From positions 134,170,171 through 134,234,170 of the forward strand of contig JAQMRL010000002.1 in assembly GCA_035578175.1 (NCBI GenBank): 64,000 nucleotides of DNA. The letters are read 5' to 3'. Below are positions 1 through 12,900 of the stretch, one piece after another. This DNA is from Catonia carolina. Lineage: Eukaryota; Arthropoda; Insecta; Hemiptera; Achilidae. Position 1 is the stretch's first letter; each line of letters starts with the position of its first letter. The notes under the pieces are model-generated. The model did not search any database, had not been told where the DNA came from, and saw only the letters and a program-made list of their open reading frames with translations. Position numbers and translations under genes: made by a program.

Positions 1-139
1 TTAGTTCCTGTAATTTAAGATGGATGAAATTTATTGTGGCCATAATGAAAAGGTAGAGTGTTAAACATTTTTTGCACGTAATTTGCTAGTTCCTGACCGT
101 AAATATGTATTCATTTTTATCACAGGGTCAGCCAATTAT

Positions 140-348
140 ATGACTAAAGCACGTAAGAACAGAAGAGGTAGAGGTATAAATGACACTAGTCAGAGTTATC
201 TCATCCGAGTTTCATGAATTTCATTTTACAATCAAACCCTGTTGATAATGAAATACAGGTGTCATTCGGAGAGTCGAAAGTACATGATTTTCCAAAGGAC
301 TGGCATTCTGATACGTATAATTATAAACGCTGTGCGACGACCATGTAA
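140..348 (+). other. Exon-like segment with two overlapping short open frames (25 and 44 codons), one set per unit
   Basis: Downstream of the candidate splice acceptor, an ATG at 140 opens a 25-codon frame (140-217) with a basic start rich in K and R. It overlaps by an ATGA a 44-codon frame (214-348) ending in TAA. Neither matches a family I know. Differences among copies in the 44-codon frame are mostly amino-acid changing: ATA to ATG, GAT to GAA, TAT to TGT, CCA to CAA and TTA to TCA. Only two are silent: CGC to CGG and AAA to AAG. That pattern argues against purifying selection on a protein. I list it because its position just after the splice acceptor makes it the likely first segment of any spliced transcript. 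Confidence 0.2.
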
Positions 349-998
349 ATCAAATCAACTCATCTCACTCAGAAAAGATTTTAGAGGTTCAAACCACCTT
401 TTCCGCTGCTTACCTAAAAAACAATTTTCATTGCACAACAATTTCAACAGCCAGCATTTGTTTACTGACAAATTGGATTGAAAATAAGTAATTTTATTAG
501 CCTACCTTGCTTAAGAGAACGCATGAGTTGTTCGGTTTCGGAACGTTAAAAAGTCGCATCTGATAATGCTTATAAAATTGCAATATTCGAACAAGCTGCC
601 TACATAAACACTGATTACAGGCCTAAAACTCTATAAAATCACAGCTATCGGGATCGTAATTTTTCTGCTTATACTTTCGCTACGACAATTAAGCGAATGC
701 TGTCGCCGAATTATTTTTTATTTATCTCATCTGTACGAATCAGGTGTTAAAGTTTATAGTTTTACACTGCCTGTGTACAAGATATAAATACTGCTTATAA
801 ATTTCCCGTTAACTAACAGATCCTAAATCAACGAAAAGTATACTTGACAAGACGTTATTTGACAAATTATTTTTGACCTACGCTATTATTGTGTTTAACA
901 GAAACAAAAATATATGTATCAAAATATAACTGGTATTTAACAAACGATCTTTTAGGGTTGCGTGAGTAAGTCGGGCCAAGTTGAGTGTGATGCGCATG

Positions 999-1284
999 TG
1001 ACGTCAACGGCTCAGGTAATAATTGCCCAATCAGAGTCTTATATTTTCGGCCAATAAGAAAGCCCAGTTTTAACCAATCAGATGTCTTCTTTTGCGTCAT
1101 TTTGATTGGTTAATATTGTCCAATCAGAGAGTTTATATTACTGTACTACGTCACACCGATGTCAACCAATGACAAAGTGTCTTGAGCGTTACGTCATTCG
1201 TCAGGATATGCTGCTTTCTGATTGGTCCGTACTGATTCTGGACGTCACGTCGAGTATGATTGTAATATAAGGTCCACACCCAAT
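999..1284 (+). promoter_or_regulatory. Promoter-like CCAAT/CRE cluster with TATA-like box, once per satellite unit (shown in copy 1)
   Basis: Seen in copy 1: CCAAT pentamers at 1027, 1051, 1074, 1120, 1166 and 1280 on the plus strand, and ATTGG at 1105 and 1221. That is eight in 258 bp, where chance gives about 0.5. Several carry the NF-Y-type extension CCAATCAG. Interleaved are CRE/ATF-like sites: a perfect palindromic TGACGTCA at 999-1006, TGCGTCA at 1093, TACGTCA at 1147 and 1190, and GACGTCAC at 1241. A TATA-like element (TATAAGG) lies at 1266-1272, which would place a start site near 1295. The block recurs in every copy. I saw no copy with a lost CCAAT pentamer. One CRE-like site is altered (ACGTCA to ACGTTA) in copies 14 and 19. 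Known biology: NF-Y binds CCAAT and CREB/ATF factors bind TGACGTCA. Promoter activity itself is inferred. Confidence 0.6.
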
Positions 1285-1352
1285 GTCAACCTCTAGTGAA
1301 CGGTAGAGCAAAACATTTGAAGGTACCTTTTAATGAGATTTATAGTTTCTAG

Positions 1353-1976
1353 GTAAATATCACTTACGAAATATGTAGTACCCCATTGTAGAGATCTTTC
1401 GAGTTCTTAAGGAAATTAAAAATTGGTTTCTGTTGTTGCTAAATGTTAACACGGTTTTTTAAAAAATCACGAGTGTTCATTTGTATACCGACACAAAGAA
1501 AAATAAACAAAAGAGAGTTTTCTGTTTTTCCTAGTTGTTCGATTTTTGTAACCTAATTTTTGGCCAGTAATGTATCATATTTTTAAGGGAATGACTTTAT
1601 ACAACTGTAAATAAATATTACGATACGTAGAAGGCAACTGAAAAATCTAATTCAAAATATCTTGAGACGAAACAAAGTCAATATCCTACCGGGTAAGAAA
1701 TTATACATCATTAATCCGTTTTATAACAAGAAAACTATTTTGCTCTACTAACGAGCATTAGTCGACAAACAATAATCAACGGTCTGACAAAATGATGATA
1801 TAATGGCCGATGTAATTTCGAAAAAGGTTTTCTGGCTTTACTTTTATTTCATTAGTTCCTGTAATTTAAGATGGATGAAATTTATTGTGGCCATAATGAA
1901 AAGGTAGAGTGTTAAACATTTTTTGCACGTAATTTGCTAGTTCCTGACCGTAAATATGTATTCATTTTTATCACAG
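1353..1976 (+). other. Candidate 624-bp intron spanning the unit boundary (copy 1 into copy 2)
   Basis: About 55 bp downstream of the predicted start site is a 5' splice-site match (AG then GTAAAT, donor at 1353). The next unit has a 3' splice-site match ending at 1976 (TTTTTATCACAG), with a branch-point-like CTGAC about 30 bp upstream. In copies 7, 8, 13 and 14 the tract reads TTTTTAACACAG, which keeps the AG. The predicted first exon is about 1296-1352. The second starts at 1977 and contains ATG at 1991. Poly(A)-signal-like AATAAA at 1502 and 1610 would fall in the intron. The arrangement repeats in each unit. This is inferred from motif quality and order only; there is no transcript evidence in the sequence. 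Confidence 0.35.
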
Positions 1977-4900
1977 GGTCAGCCAATTATATGACTAAAG
2001 CACGTAAGAACAGAAGAGGTAGAGGTATAAATGACACTAGTCAGAGTTTTCTCATCCGAGTTTCATGAATTTCATTTTACAATCAAACCCTGTTGATAAT
2101 GAAATGCAGGTGTCATTCGGAGAGTCGAAAGTACATGATTTTCCAAAGGACTGGCATTCTGAAACGTGTAATTATAAACGCTGTGCGACGACCATGTAAA
2201 TCAAATCAACTCATCTCACTCAGAAAAGATTTTAGAGGTTCAAACCACCTTTTCCGCTGCTTACCTAAATAACAATTTTCATTGCACAACAATTTCAACA
2301 GCCAGCATTTGTTTACTGACAAATTGGATTGAAAATAAGTAATTTTATTAGCCTACCTTGCTTAAGAGAACGCATGAGTTGTGCGGTTTCGGAACGTTAA
2401 AAAGTCGCATCTGATAATGCTTATAAAATTGCAATATTCGAACAAGCTGCCTACATAAACACTGATTACAGGCCTAAAACTCTATAAAATCACAGCTATC
2501 GGGATCGTAATTTTTCTGCTTATACTTTCGCTACGACAATTAAGCGAATGCTGTCGCCGAATTATTTTTTATTTATCTCATCTGTACGAATCAGGTGTTA
2601 AAGTTTATAGTTTTACACTGCCTGTGTACAAGATATAAATACTGCTTATAAATTTCCCGTTAACTAACAGATCCTAAATCAACGAAACGTATACTTGACA
2701 AGACGTTATTTGACAAATTATTTTTGACCTACGCTATTATTGTGTTTAACAGAAACAAAAATATATGTATCAAAATATAACTGGTATTTAACAAACGATC
2801 TTTTAGGGTTGCGTGAGTAAGTCGGGCCAAGTTGAGTGTGATGCGCATGTGACGTCAACGGCTCAGGTAATAATTGCCCAATCAGAGTCTTATATTTTCG
2901 GCCAATAAGAAAGCCCAGTTTTAACCAATCAGATGTCTTCTTTTGCGTCATTTTGATTGGTTAATATTGTCCAATCAGAGAGTTTATATTACTGTACTAC
3001 GTCACACCGATGTCAACCAATGACAAAGTGTCTTGAGCGTTACGTCATTCGTCAGGATATGCTGCTTTCTGATTGGTCCGTACTGATTCTGGACGTCACG
3101 TCGAGTATGATTGTAATATAAGGTCCACACCCAATGTCAACCTCTAGTGAACGGTAGAGCAAAACATTTGAAGGTACCTTTTAATGAGATTTATAGTTTC
3201 TAGGTAAATATCACTTACGAAATATGTAGTACCCCATTGTAGAGATCTTTCGAGTTCTTAAGGAAATTAAAAATTGGTTTCTGTTGTTGCTAAATGTTAA
3301 CACGGTTTTTTAAAAAATCACGAGTGTTCATTTGTATACCGACACAAAGAAAAATAAACAAAAGAGAGTTTTCTGTTTTTCCTAGTTGTTCGATTTTTGT
3401 AACCTAATTTTTGGCCAGTAATGTATCATATTTTTAAGGGAATGACTTTATACAACTGTAAATAAATATTACGATACGTAGAAGGCAACTGAAAAATCTA
3501 ATTCAAAATATCTTGAGACGAAACAAAGTCAATATCCTACCGGGTAAGAAAATATACATCATTAATCCGTTTTATAACAAGAAAACTATTTTGCTCTACT
3601 AACGAGCATTAGTCGACAAATAATAATCAACGGTCTGACAAAATGATGATATAATGGCCGATGTAATTTCGAAAAAGGTTTTCTGGCTTTACTTTTATTT
3701 CATTAGTTCCTGTAATTTAAGATGGATGAAATTTATTGTGGCCATAATGAAAAGGTAGAGTGTTAAACATTTTTTGCACGTAATTTGCTAGTTCCTGACC
3801 GTAAATATGTATTCATTTTTATCACAGGGTCAGCCAATTATATGACTAAAGCACGTAAGAACAGAAGAGGTAGAGGTATAAATGACACTAGTCAGAGTTA
3901 TCTCATCCGAGTTTCATGAATTTCATTTTACAATCAAACCCTGTTGATAATGAAATACAGGTGTCATTCGGAGAGTCGAAAGTACATGATTTTCAAAAGG
4001 ACTGGCATTCTGATACGTATAATTATAAACGCTGTGCGACGACCATGTAAATCAAATCAACTCATCTCACTCAGAAAAGATTTTAGAGGTTCAAACCACC
4101 TTTTCCGCTGCTTACCTAAAAAACAATTTTCATTGCACAACAATTTCAACAGCCAGCATTTGTTTACTGACAAATTGGATTGAAAATAAGTAATTTTATT
4201 AGCCTACCTTGCTTAAGAGAACGCATGAGTTGTTCGGTTTCGGAACGTTAAAAAGTCGCATCTGATAATGCTTATAAAATTGCAATATTTGAACAAGCTG
4301 CCTACATAAACACTGATTACAGGCCTAAAACTCTATAAAATCACAGCTATCGGGATCGTAATATTTCTGCTTATACTTTCGCTACGACAATTAAGCGAAT
4401 GCTGTCGCCGAATTATTTTTTATTTATCTCATCTGTACGAATCAGGTGTTAAAGTTTATAGTTTTACACTGCCTGTGTACAAGATATAAATACTGCTTAT
4501 AAATTTCCCGTTAACTAACAGATCCTAAATCAACGAAAAGTATACTTGACAAGACGTTATTTGACAAATTATTTTTGACCTACGCTATTATTGTGTTTAA
4601 CAGAAACAAAAATATATGTATCAAAATATAACTGGTATTTAACAAACGATCTTTTAGGGTTGCGTGAGTAAGTCGGGCCAAGTTGAGTGTGATGCGCATG
4701 TGACGTCAACGGCTCAGGTAATAATTGCCCAATCAGAGTCTTATATTTTCGGCCAATAAGAAAGCCCAGTTTTAACCAATCAGATGTCTTCTTTTGCGTC
4801 ATTTTGATTGGTTAATATTGTCCAATCAGAGAGTTTATATTACTGTACTACGTCACACCGATGTCAACCAATGACAAAGTGTCTTGAGCGTTACGTCATT

Positions 4901-7900
4901 CGTCAGGATATGCTGCTTTCTGATTGGTCCGTACTGATTCTGGACGTCACGTCGATTATGATTGTAATATAAGGTCCACACCCAATGTCAACCTCTAGTG
5001 AACGGTAGAGCAAAACATTTGAAGGTACCTTTTAATGAGATTTATAGTTTCTAGGTAAATATCACTTACGAAATATGTAGTACCCCATTGTAGAGATCTT
5101 TCGAGTTCTTAAGGAAATTAAAAATTGGTTTCTGTTGTTGCTAAATGTTAACACGGTTTTTTAAAAAATCACGAGTGTTCATTTGTATACCGACACAAAG
5201 AAAAATAAACAAAAGAGAGTTTTCTGTTTTTCCTAGTTGTTCGATTTTTGTAACCTAATTTTTGGCCAATAATGTATCATATTTTTAAGGGAATGACTTT
5301 ATACAACTGTAAATAAATATTACGATACGTAGAAGGCAACTGAAAAATCTAATTCAAAATATCTTGAGACGAAACAAAGTCAATATCCTACCGGGTAAGA
5401 AAATATACATCATTAATCCGTTTTATAACAAGAAAACTATTTTGCTCTACTAACGAGCATTAGTCGACAAATAATAATCAACGGTCTGACAAAATGATGA
5501 TATAATGGCCGATGTAATTTCGAAAAAGGTTTTCTGGCTTTACTTTTATTTCATTAGTTCCTGTAATTTAAGATGGATGAAATTTATTGTGGCCATAATG
5601 AAAAGGTAGAGTGTTAAACATTTTTTGCACGTAATTTGCTAGTTCCTGACCGTAAATATGTATTCATTTTTATCACAGGGTCAGCCAATTATATGACTAA
5701 AGCACGTAAGAACAGAAGAGGTAGAGGTATAAATGACACTAGTCAGAGTTATCTCATCCGAGTTTCATGAATTTCATTTTACAATCAAACCCTGTTGATA
5801 ATGAAATACAGGTGTCATTCGGAGAGTCGAAAGTACATGATTTTCCAAAGGACTGGCATTCTGATACGTATAATTATAAACGCTGTGCGACGACCATGTA
5901 AATCAAATCAACTCATCTCACTCAGAAAAGATTTTAGAGGTTCAAACCACCTTTTCCGCTGCTTACCTAAAAAACAATTTTCATTGCACAACAATTTCAA
6001 CAGCCAGCATTTGTTTACTGACAAATTGGATTGAAAATAAGTAATTTTATTAGCCTACCTTGCTTAAGAGAACGCATGAGTTGTTCGGTTTCGGAACGTT
6101 AAAAAGTCGCATCTGATAATGCTTATAAAATTGCAATATTCGAACAAGCTGCCTACATAAACACTGATTACAGGCCTAAAACTCTATAAAATCACAGCTA
6201 TCGGGATCGTAATTTTTCTGCTTATACTTTCGCTACGACAATTAAGCGAATGCTGTCGCCGAATTATTTTTTATTTATCTCATCTGTACGAATCAGGTGT
6301 TAAAGTTTATAGTTTTACACTGCCTGTGTACAAGATATAAATACTGCTTATAAATTTCCCGTTAACTAACAGATCCTAAATCAACGAAAAGTATACTTGA
6401 CAAGACGTTATTTGACAAATTATTTTTGACCTACGCTATTATTGTGTTTAACAGAAACAAAAATATATGTATCAAAATATAACTGGTATTTAACAAACGA
6501 TCTTTTAGGGTTGCGTGAGTAAGTCGGGCCAAGTTGAGTGTGATGCGCATGTGACGTCAACGGCTCAGGTAATAATTGCCCAATCAGAGTCTTATATTTT
6601 CGGCCAATAAGAAAGCCCAGTTTTAACCAATCAGATGTCTTCTTTTGCGTCATTTTGATTGGTTAATATTGTCCAATCAGAGAGTTTATATTACTGTACT
6701 ACGTCACACCGATGTCAACCAATGACAAAGTGTCTTGAGCGTTACGTCATTCGTCAGGATATGCTGCTTTCTGATTGGTCCGTACTGATTCTGGACGTCA
6801 CGTCGATTATGATTGTAATATAAGGTCCACACCCAATGTCAACCTCTAGTGAACGGTAGAGCAAAACATTTGAAGGTACCTTTTAATGAGATTTATAGTT
6901 TCTAGGTAAATATCACTTACGAAATATGTAGTACCCCATTGTAGAGATCTTTCGAGTTCTTAAGGAAATTAAAAATTGGTTTCTGTTGTTGCTAAATGTT
7001 AACACGGTTTTTTAAAAAATCACGAGTGTTCATTTGTATACCGACACAAAGAAAAATAAACAAAAGAGAGTTTTCTGTTTTTCCTAGTTGTTCGATTTTT
7101 GTAACCTAATTTTTGGCCAGTAATGTATCATATTTTTAAGGGAATGACTTTATACAACTGTAAATAAATATTACGATACGTAGAAGGCAACTGAAAAATC
7201 TAATTCAAAATATCTTGAGACGAAACAAAGTCAATATCCTACCGGGTAAGAAAATATACATCATTAATCCGTTTTATAACAAGAAAACTATTTTGCTCTA
7301 CTAACGAGCATTAGTCGACAAATAATAATCAACGGTCTGACAAAATGATGATATAATGGCCGATGTAATTTCGAAAAAGGTTTTCTGGCTTTACTTTTAT
7401 TTCATTAGTTCCTGTAATTTAAGATGGATGAAATTTATTGTGGCCATAATGAAAAGGTAGAGTGTTAAACATTTTTTGCACGTAATTTGCTAGTTCCTGA
7501 CCGTAAATATGTATTCATTTTTATCACAGGGTCAGCCAATTATATGACTAAAGCACGTAAGAACAGAAGAGGTAGAGGTATAAATGACACTAGTCAGAGT
7601 TATCTCATCCGAGTTTCATGAATTTCATTTTACAATCAAACCCTGTTGATAATGAAATACAGGTGTCATTCGGAGAGTCGAAAGTACATGATTTTCCAAA
7701 GGACTGGCATTCTGATACGTATAATTATAAACGCTGTGCGACGACCATGTAAATCAAATCAACTCATCTCACTCAGAAAAGATTTTAGAGGTTCAAACCA
7801 CCTTTTCCGCTGCTTACCTAAAAAACAATTTTCATTGCACAACAATTTCAACAGCCAGCATTTGTTTACTGACAAATTGGATTGAAAATAAGTAATTTTA

Positions 7901-8737
7901 TTAGCCTACCTTGCTTAAGAGAACGCATGAGTTGTTCGGTTTCGGAACGTTAAAAAGTCGCATCTGATAATGCTTATAAAATTGCAATATTCGAACAAGC
8001 TGCCTACATAAACACTGATTACAGGCCTAAAACTCTATAAAATCACAGCTATCGGGATCGTAATTTTTCTGCTTATACTTTCGCTACGACAATTAAGCGA
8101 ATGCTGTCGCCGAATTATTTTTTATTTATCTCATCTGTACGAATCAGGTGTTAAAGTTTATAGTTTTACACTGCCTGTGTACAAGATATAAATACTGCTT
8201 ATAAATTTCCCGTTAACTAACAGATCCTAAATCAACGAAAAGTATACTTGACAAGACGTTATTTGACAAATTATTTTTGACCTACGCTATTATTGTGTTT
8301 AACAGAAACAAAAATATATGTATCAAAATATAACTGGTATTTAACAAACGATCTTTTAGGGTTGCGTGAGTAAGTCGGGCCAAGTTGAGTGTGATGCGCA
8401 TGTGACGTCAACGGCTCAGGTAATAATTGCCCAATCAGAGTCTTATATTTTCGGCCAATAAGAAAGCCCAGTTTTAACCAATCAGATGTCTTCTTTTGCG
8501 TCATTTTGATTGGTTAATATTGTCCAATCAGAGAGTTAATATTACTGTACTACGTCACACCGATGTCAACCAATGACAAAGTGTCTTGAGCGTTACGTCA
8601 TTCGTCAGGATATGCTGCTTTCTGATTGGTCCGTACTGATTCTGGACGTCACGTCGAGTATGATTGTAATATAAGGTCCACACCCAATGTCAACCTCTAG
8701 TGAACGGTAGAGCAAAACATTTGAAGGTACCTTTTAA

Positions 8738-9477
8738 CCCTTTTACGTGTAGGGTAACGATATATCGTTACCCTGCTATTGTGCCGAAGCGCATATGGTA
8801 ACGATATATCGTTACCCTGCTATTGTGCCGAAGCGCATATGGTAACGATCTATCGGTACTCTTATTAAAACGAAATATAATTTGTATGTTTCACGATAGA
8901 TGGGGAAAGTGTATACTTAAAATGAAGCTAAGAAAATTGACATTACGATAGTATCGAATAACGAAATAATCGATTTTTTTTTAACTGCGTAATATCGGAT
9001 AAGAGAAAGGCATGTTTGTTTACAATGTATCCGCGTGTCTATTTTGAGGTTAGTGCCGTCCGAGTAGTTTATAAAAACAACTATTTCTCAAGAACTACTG
9101 TGTATATTTTGATGATTTTTTTTTTATTTTGTTTATAATGAACTGGAGTTATCATGTGTTGTGGGTATCAAGATTTTAATTGTGTGAAAAATTTATAAAT
9201 CATTGGGAAAATGAATTTTTTTTTATTTGTATAAAAAATTTGATATTTAATTTTTTTTTTAATTTTGAGTAAATGCAACAAATTTTGAACCATATCACAC
9301 GAATTTATAAAACCTCTTTGGTAAGTCTGATTTTTTTCATTACTGTACTTTATTACTTCATTACTTCTGAACAATTGTATATATTTGGTGGTAGTTTGAA
9401 AAAATTCTTATATTTTTGTTAAAATCGGTCTGTGCATTTTCGCATACCTATCAGCAAAAGCCTTACACGTCAAAGGG
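8738..9477. mobile_element. piggyBac-type MITE inserted in satellite copy 5
   Basis: A 740-bp insertion splits copy 5 exactly at a TTAA, which is duplicated on both sides (8734-8737 and 9478-9481). Uninterrupted copies have one TTAA at this point. The ends are imperfect terminal inverted repeats: CCCTTTTACGTGTAGGG at the left, and CCCTTTGACGTGTAAGG as the reverse complement of the right, 15 of 17 matching. TTAA duplications with CCC-starting ends are the signature of the piggyBac superfamily. The inside has no transposase, only T-rich sequence and a 68-codon chance frame, so it is non-autonomous. It is present in one copy only, so it came after that copy formed and was not spread by later array amplification. 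Confidence 0.9.
8753..8862. repeat. 44-bp subterminal tandem repeat of the MITE (about 2.5 copies)
   Basis: Units start at 8753, 8797 and 8841. Each begins with the 20-bp perfect palindrome GGTAACGATATATCGTTACC, degraded in the third unit. It lies just inside the left terminal inverted repeat. Repeated subterminal palindromes often serve as transposase-binding sites; that role here is inference. Confidence 0.85.
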
Positions 9478-9999
9478 TTAATGAGATTTATAGTTTCTAG
9501 GTAAATATCACTTACGAAATATGTAGTACCCCATTGTAGAGATCTTTCGAGTTCTTAAGGAAATTAAAAATTGGTTTCTGTTGTTGCTAAATGTTAACAC
9601 GGTTTTTTAAAAAATCACGAGTGTTCATTTGTATACCGACACAAAGAAAAATAAACAAAAGAGAGTTTTCTGTTTTTCCTAGTTGTTCGATTTTTGTAAC
9701 CTAATTTTTGGCCAGTAATGTATCATATTTTTAAGGGAATGACTTTATACAACTGTAAATAAATATTACGATACGTAGAAGGCAACTGAAAAATCTAATT
9801 CAAAATATCTTGAGACGAAACAAAGTCAATATCCTACCGGGTAAGAAATTATACATCATTAATCCGTTTTATAACAAGAAAACTATTTTGCTCTACTAAC
9901 GAGCATTAGTCGACAAATAATAATCAACGGTCTGACAAAATGATGATATAATGGCCGATGTAATTTCGAAAAAGGTTTTCTGGCTTTACTTTTATTTCA

Positions 10000-12900
10000 T
10001 TAGTTCCTGTAATTTAAGATGGATGAAATTTATTGTGGCCATAATGAAAAGGTAGAGTGTTAAACATTTTTTGCACGTAATTTGCTAGTTCCTGACCGTA
10101 AATATGTATTCATTTTTATCACAGGGTCAGCCAATTATATGACTAAAGCACGTAAGAACAGAAGAGGTAGAGGTATAAATGACACTAGTCAGAGTTTTCT
10201 CATCCGAGTTTCATGAATTTCATTTCACAATCAAACCCTGTTGATAATGAAATACAGGTGTCATTCGGAGAGTCGAAAGTACATGATTTTCCAAAGGACT
10301 GGCATTCTGATACGTATAATTATAAACGCTGTGCGACGACCATGTAAATCAAATCAACTCATCTCACTCAGAAAAGATTTTAGAGGTTCAAACCACCTAT
10401 TTCGCTGCTTACCTAAAAAACAATTTTCATTGCACAACAATTTCAACAGCCAGCATTTGTTTACTGACAAATTGGATTGAAAATAAGTAGTTTTATTAGC
10501 CTACCTTGCTTAAGAGAACGCATGAGTTGTTCGGTTTCGGAACGTTAAAAAGTCGCATCTGATAATGCTTATAAAATTGCAATATTCGAACAAGCTGCCT
10601 ACATAAACACTGATTACAGGCCTAAAACTCTATAAAATCACAGCTATCGGGATCGTAATATTTCTGCTTATACTTTCGCTACGACAATTAAGCGAATGCT
10701 GTCGCCGAATTATTTTTTATTTATCTCATCTGTACGAATCAGGTGTTAAAGTTTATAGTTTTACACTGCCTGTGTACAAGATATAAATACTGCTTATAAA
10801 TTTCCCGTTAACTAACAGATCCTAAATCAACGAAACGTATACTTGACAAGACGTTATTTGACAAATTATTTTTGACCTACGCTATTATTGTGTTTAACAG
10901 AAACAAAAATATATGTATCAAAATATAACTGGTATTTAACAAACGATCTTTTAGGGTTGCGTGAGTAAGTCGGGCCAAGTTGAGTGTGATGCGCATGTGA
11001 CGTCAACGGCTCAGGTAATAATTGCCCAATCAGAGTCTTATATTTTCGGCCAATAAGAAAGCCCAGTTTTAACCAATCAGATGTCTTCTTTTGCGTCATT
11101 TTGATTGGTTAATATTGTCCAATCAGAGAGTTTATATTACTGTACTACGTCACACCGATGTCAACCAATGACAAAGTGTCTTGAGCGTTACGTCATTCGT
11201 CAGGATATGCTGCTTTCTGATTGGTCCGTACTGATTCTGGACGTCACGTCGAGTATGATTGTAATATAAGGTCCACACCCAATGTCAACCTCTAGTGAAC
11301 GGTAGATCAAAACATTTGAAGGTACCTTTTAATGAGATTTATAGTTTCTAGGTAAATATCACTTACGAAATATGTAGTACCCCATTGTAGAGATCTTTCG
11401 AGTTCTTAAGGAAATTAAAAATTGGTTTCTGTTGTTGCTAAATGTTAACACGGTTTTTTAAAAAATCACGAGTGTTCATTTGTATACCGACACAAAGAAA
11501 AATAAACAAAAGAGAGTTTTCTGTTTTTCCTAGTTGTTCGATTTTTGTAACCTAATTTTTGGCCAGTAATGTATCATATTTTTAAGGGAATGACTTTATA
11601 CAACTGTAAATAAATATTACGATACGTAGAAGGCAACTGAAAAATCTAATTCAAAATATCTTGAGACGAAACAAAGTCAATATCCTACCGGGTAAGAAAT
11701 TATACATCATTAATCCGTTTTATAACAAGAAAACTATTTTGCTCTACTAACGAGCATTAGTCGACAAATAATAATCAACGGTCTGACAAAATGATGATAT
11801 AATGGCCGATGTAATTTCGAATAAGGTTTTCTGGCTTTACTTTTATTTCATTAGTTCCTGTAATTTAAGATGGATGAAATTTATTGTGGCCATAATGAAA
11901 AGGTAGAGTGTTAAACATTTTTTGCACGTAATTTGCTAGTTCCTGACCGTAAATATGTATTCATTTTTAACACAGGGTCAGCCAATTATATGACTAAAGC
12001 ACGTAAGAACAGAAGAGGTAGAGGTATAAATGACACTAGTCAGAGTTATCTCATCCGAGTTTCATGAATTTCATTTTACAATCAAACCCTGTTGATAATG
12101 AAATGCAGGTGTCATTCGGAGAGTCGAAAGTACATGATTTTCCAAAGGACTGGCATTCTGAAACGTGTAATTATAAACGCTGTGCGACGACCATGTAAAT
12201 CAAATCAACTCATCTCACTCAGAAAAGATTTTAGAGGTTCAAACCACCTTTTCCGCTGCTTACCTAAATAACAATTTTCATTGCACAACAATTTCAACAG
12301 CCAGCATTTGTTTACTGACAAATTGGATTGAAAATAAGTAATTTTATTAGCCTACCTTGCTTAAGAGAACGCATGAGTTGTGCGGTTTCGGAACGTTAAA
12401 AAGTCGCATCTGATAATGCTTATAAAATTGCAATATTCGAACAAGCTGCCTACATAAACACTGATTACAGGCCTAAAACTCTATAAAATCACAGCTATCG
12501 GGATCGTAATTTTTCTGCTTATACTTTCGCTACGACAATTAAGCGAATGCTGTCGCCGAATTATTTTTTATTTATCTCATCTGTACGAATCAGGTGTTAA
12601 AGTTTATAGTTTTACACTGCCTGTGTACAAGATATAAATACTGCTTATAAATTTCCCGTTAACTAACAGATCCTAAATCAACGAAAAGTATACTTGACAA
12701 GACGTTATTTGACAAATTATTTTTGACCTACGCTATTATTGTGTTTAACAGAAACAAAAATATATGTATCAAAATATAACTGGTATTTAACAAACGATCT
12801 TTTAGGGTTGCGTGAGTAAGTCGGGCCAAGTTGAGTGTGATGCGCATGTGACGTCAACGGCTCAGGTAATAATTGCCCAATCAGAGTCTTATATTTTCGG

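Noticed and set aside
242..481. 79-codon plus-strand frame in many satellite copies
   Set aside because: Broken by a TAA in about a third of copies, no known domain, and variants are not biased to silent changes.
867..1100. 77-codon minus-strand frame repeated in 23 of 24 satellite copies
   Set aside because: It runs through the CCAAT/CRE block and its repeated L-I-G residues are ATTGG boxes read in frame. Its conservation only reflects the high identity of the copies.
9168..9374. 68-codon minus frame in the MITE
   Set aside because: It lies in T-rich filler, is low complexity and shows no transposase motif.
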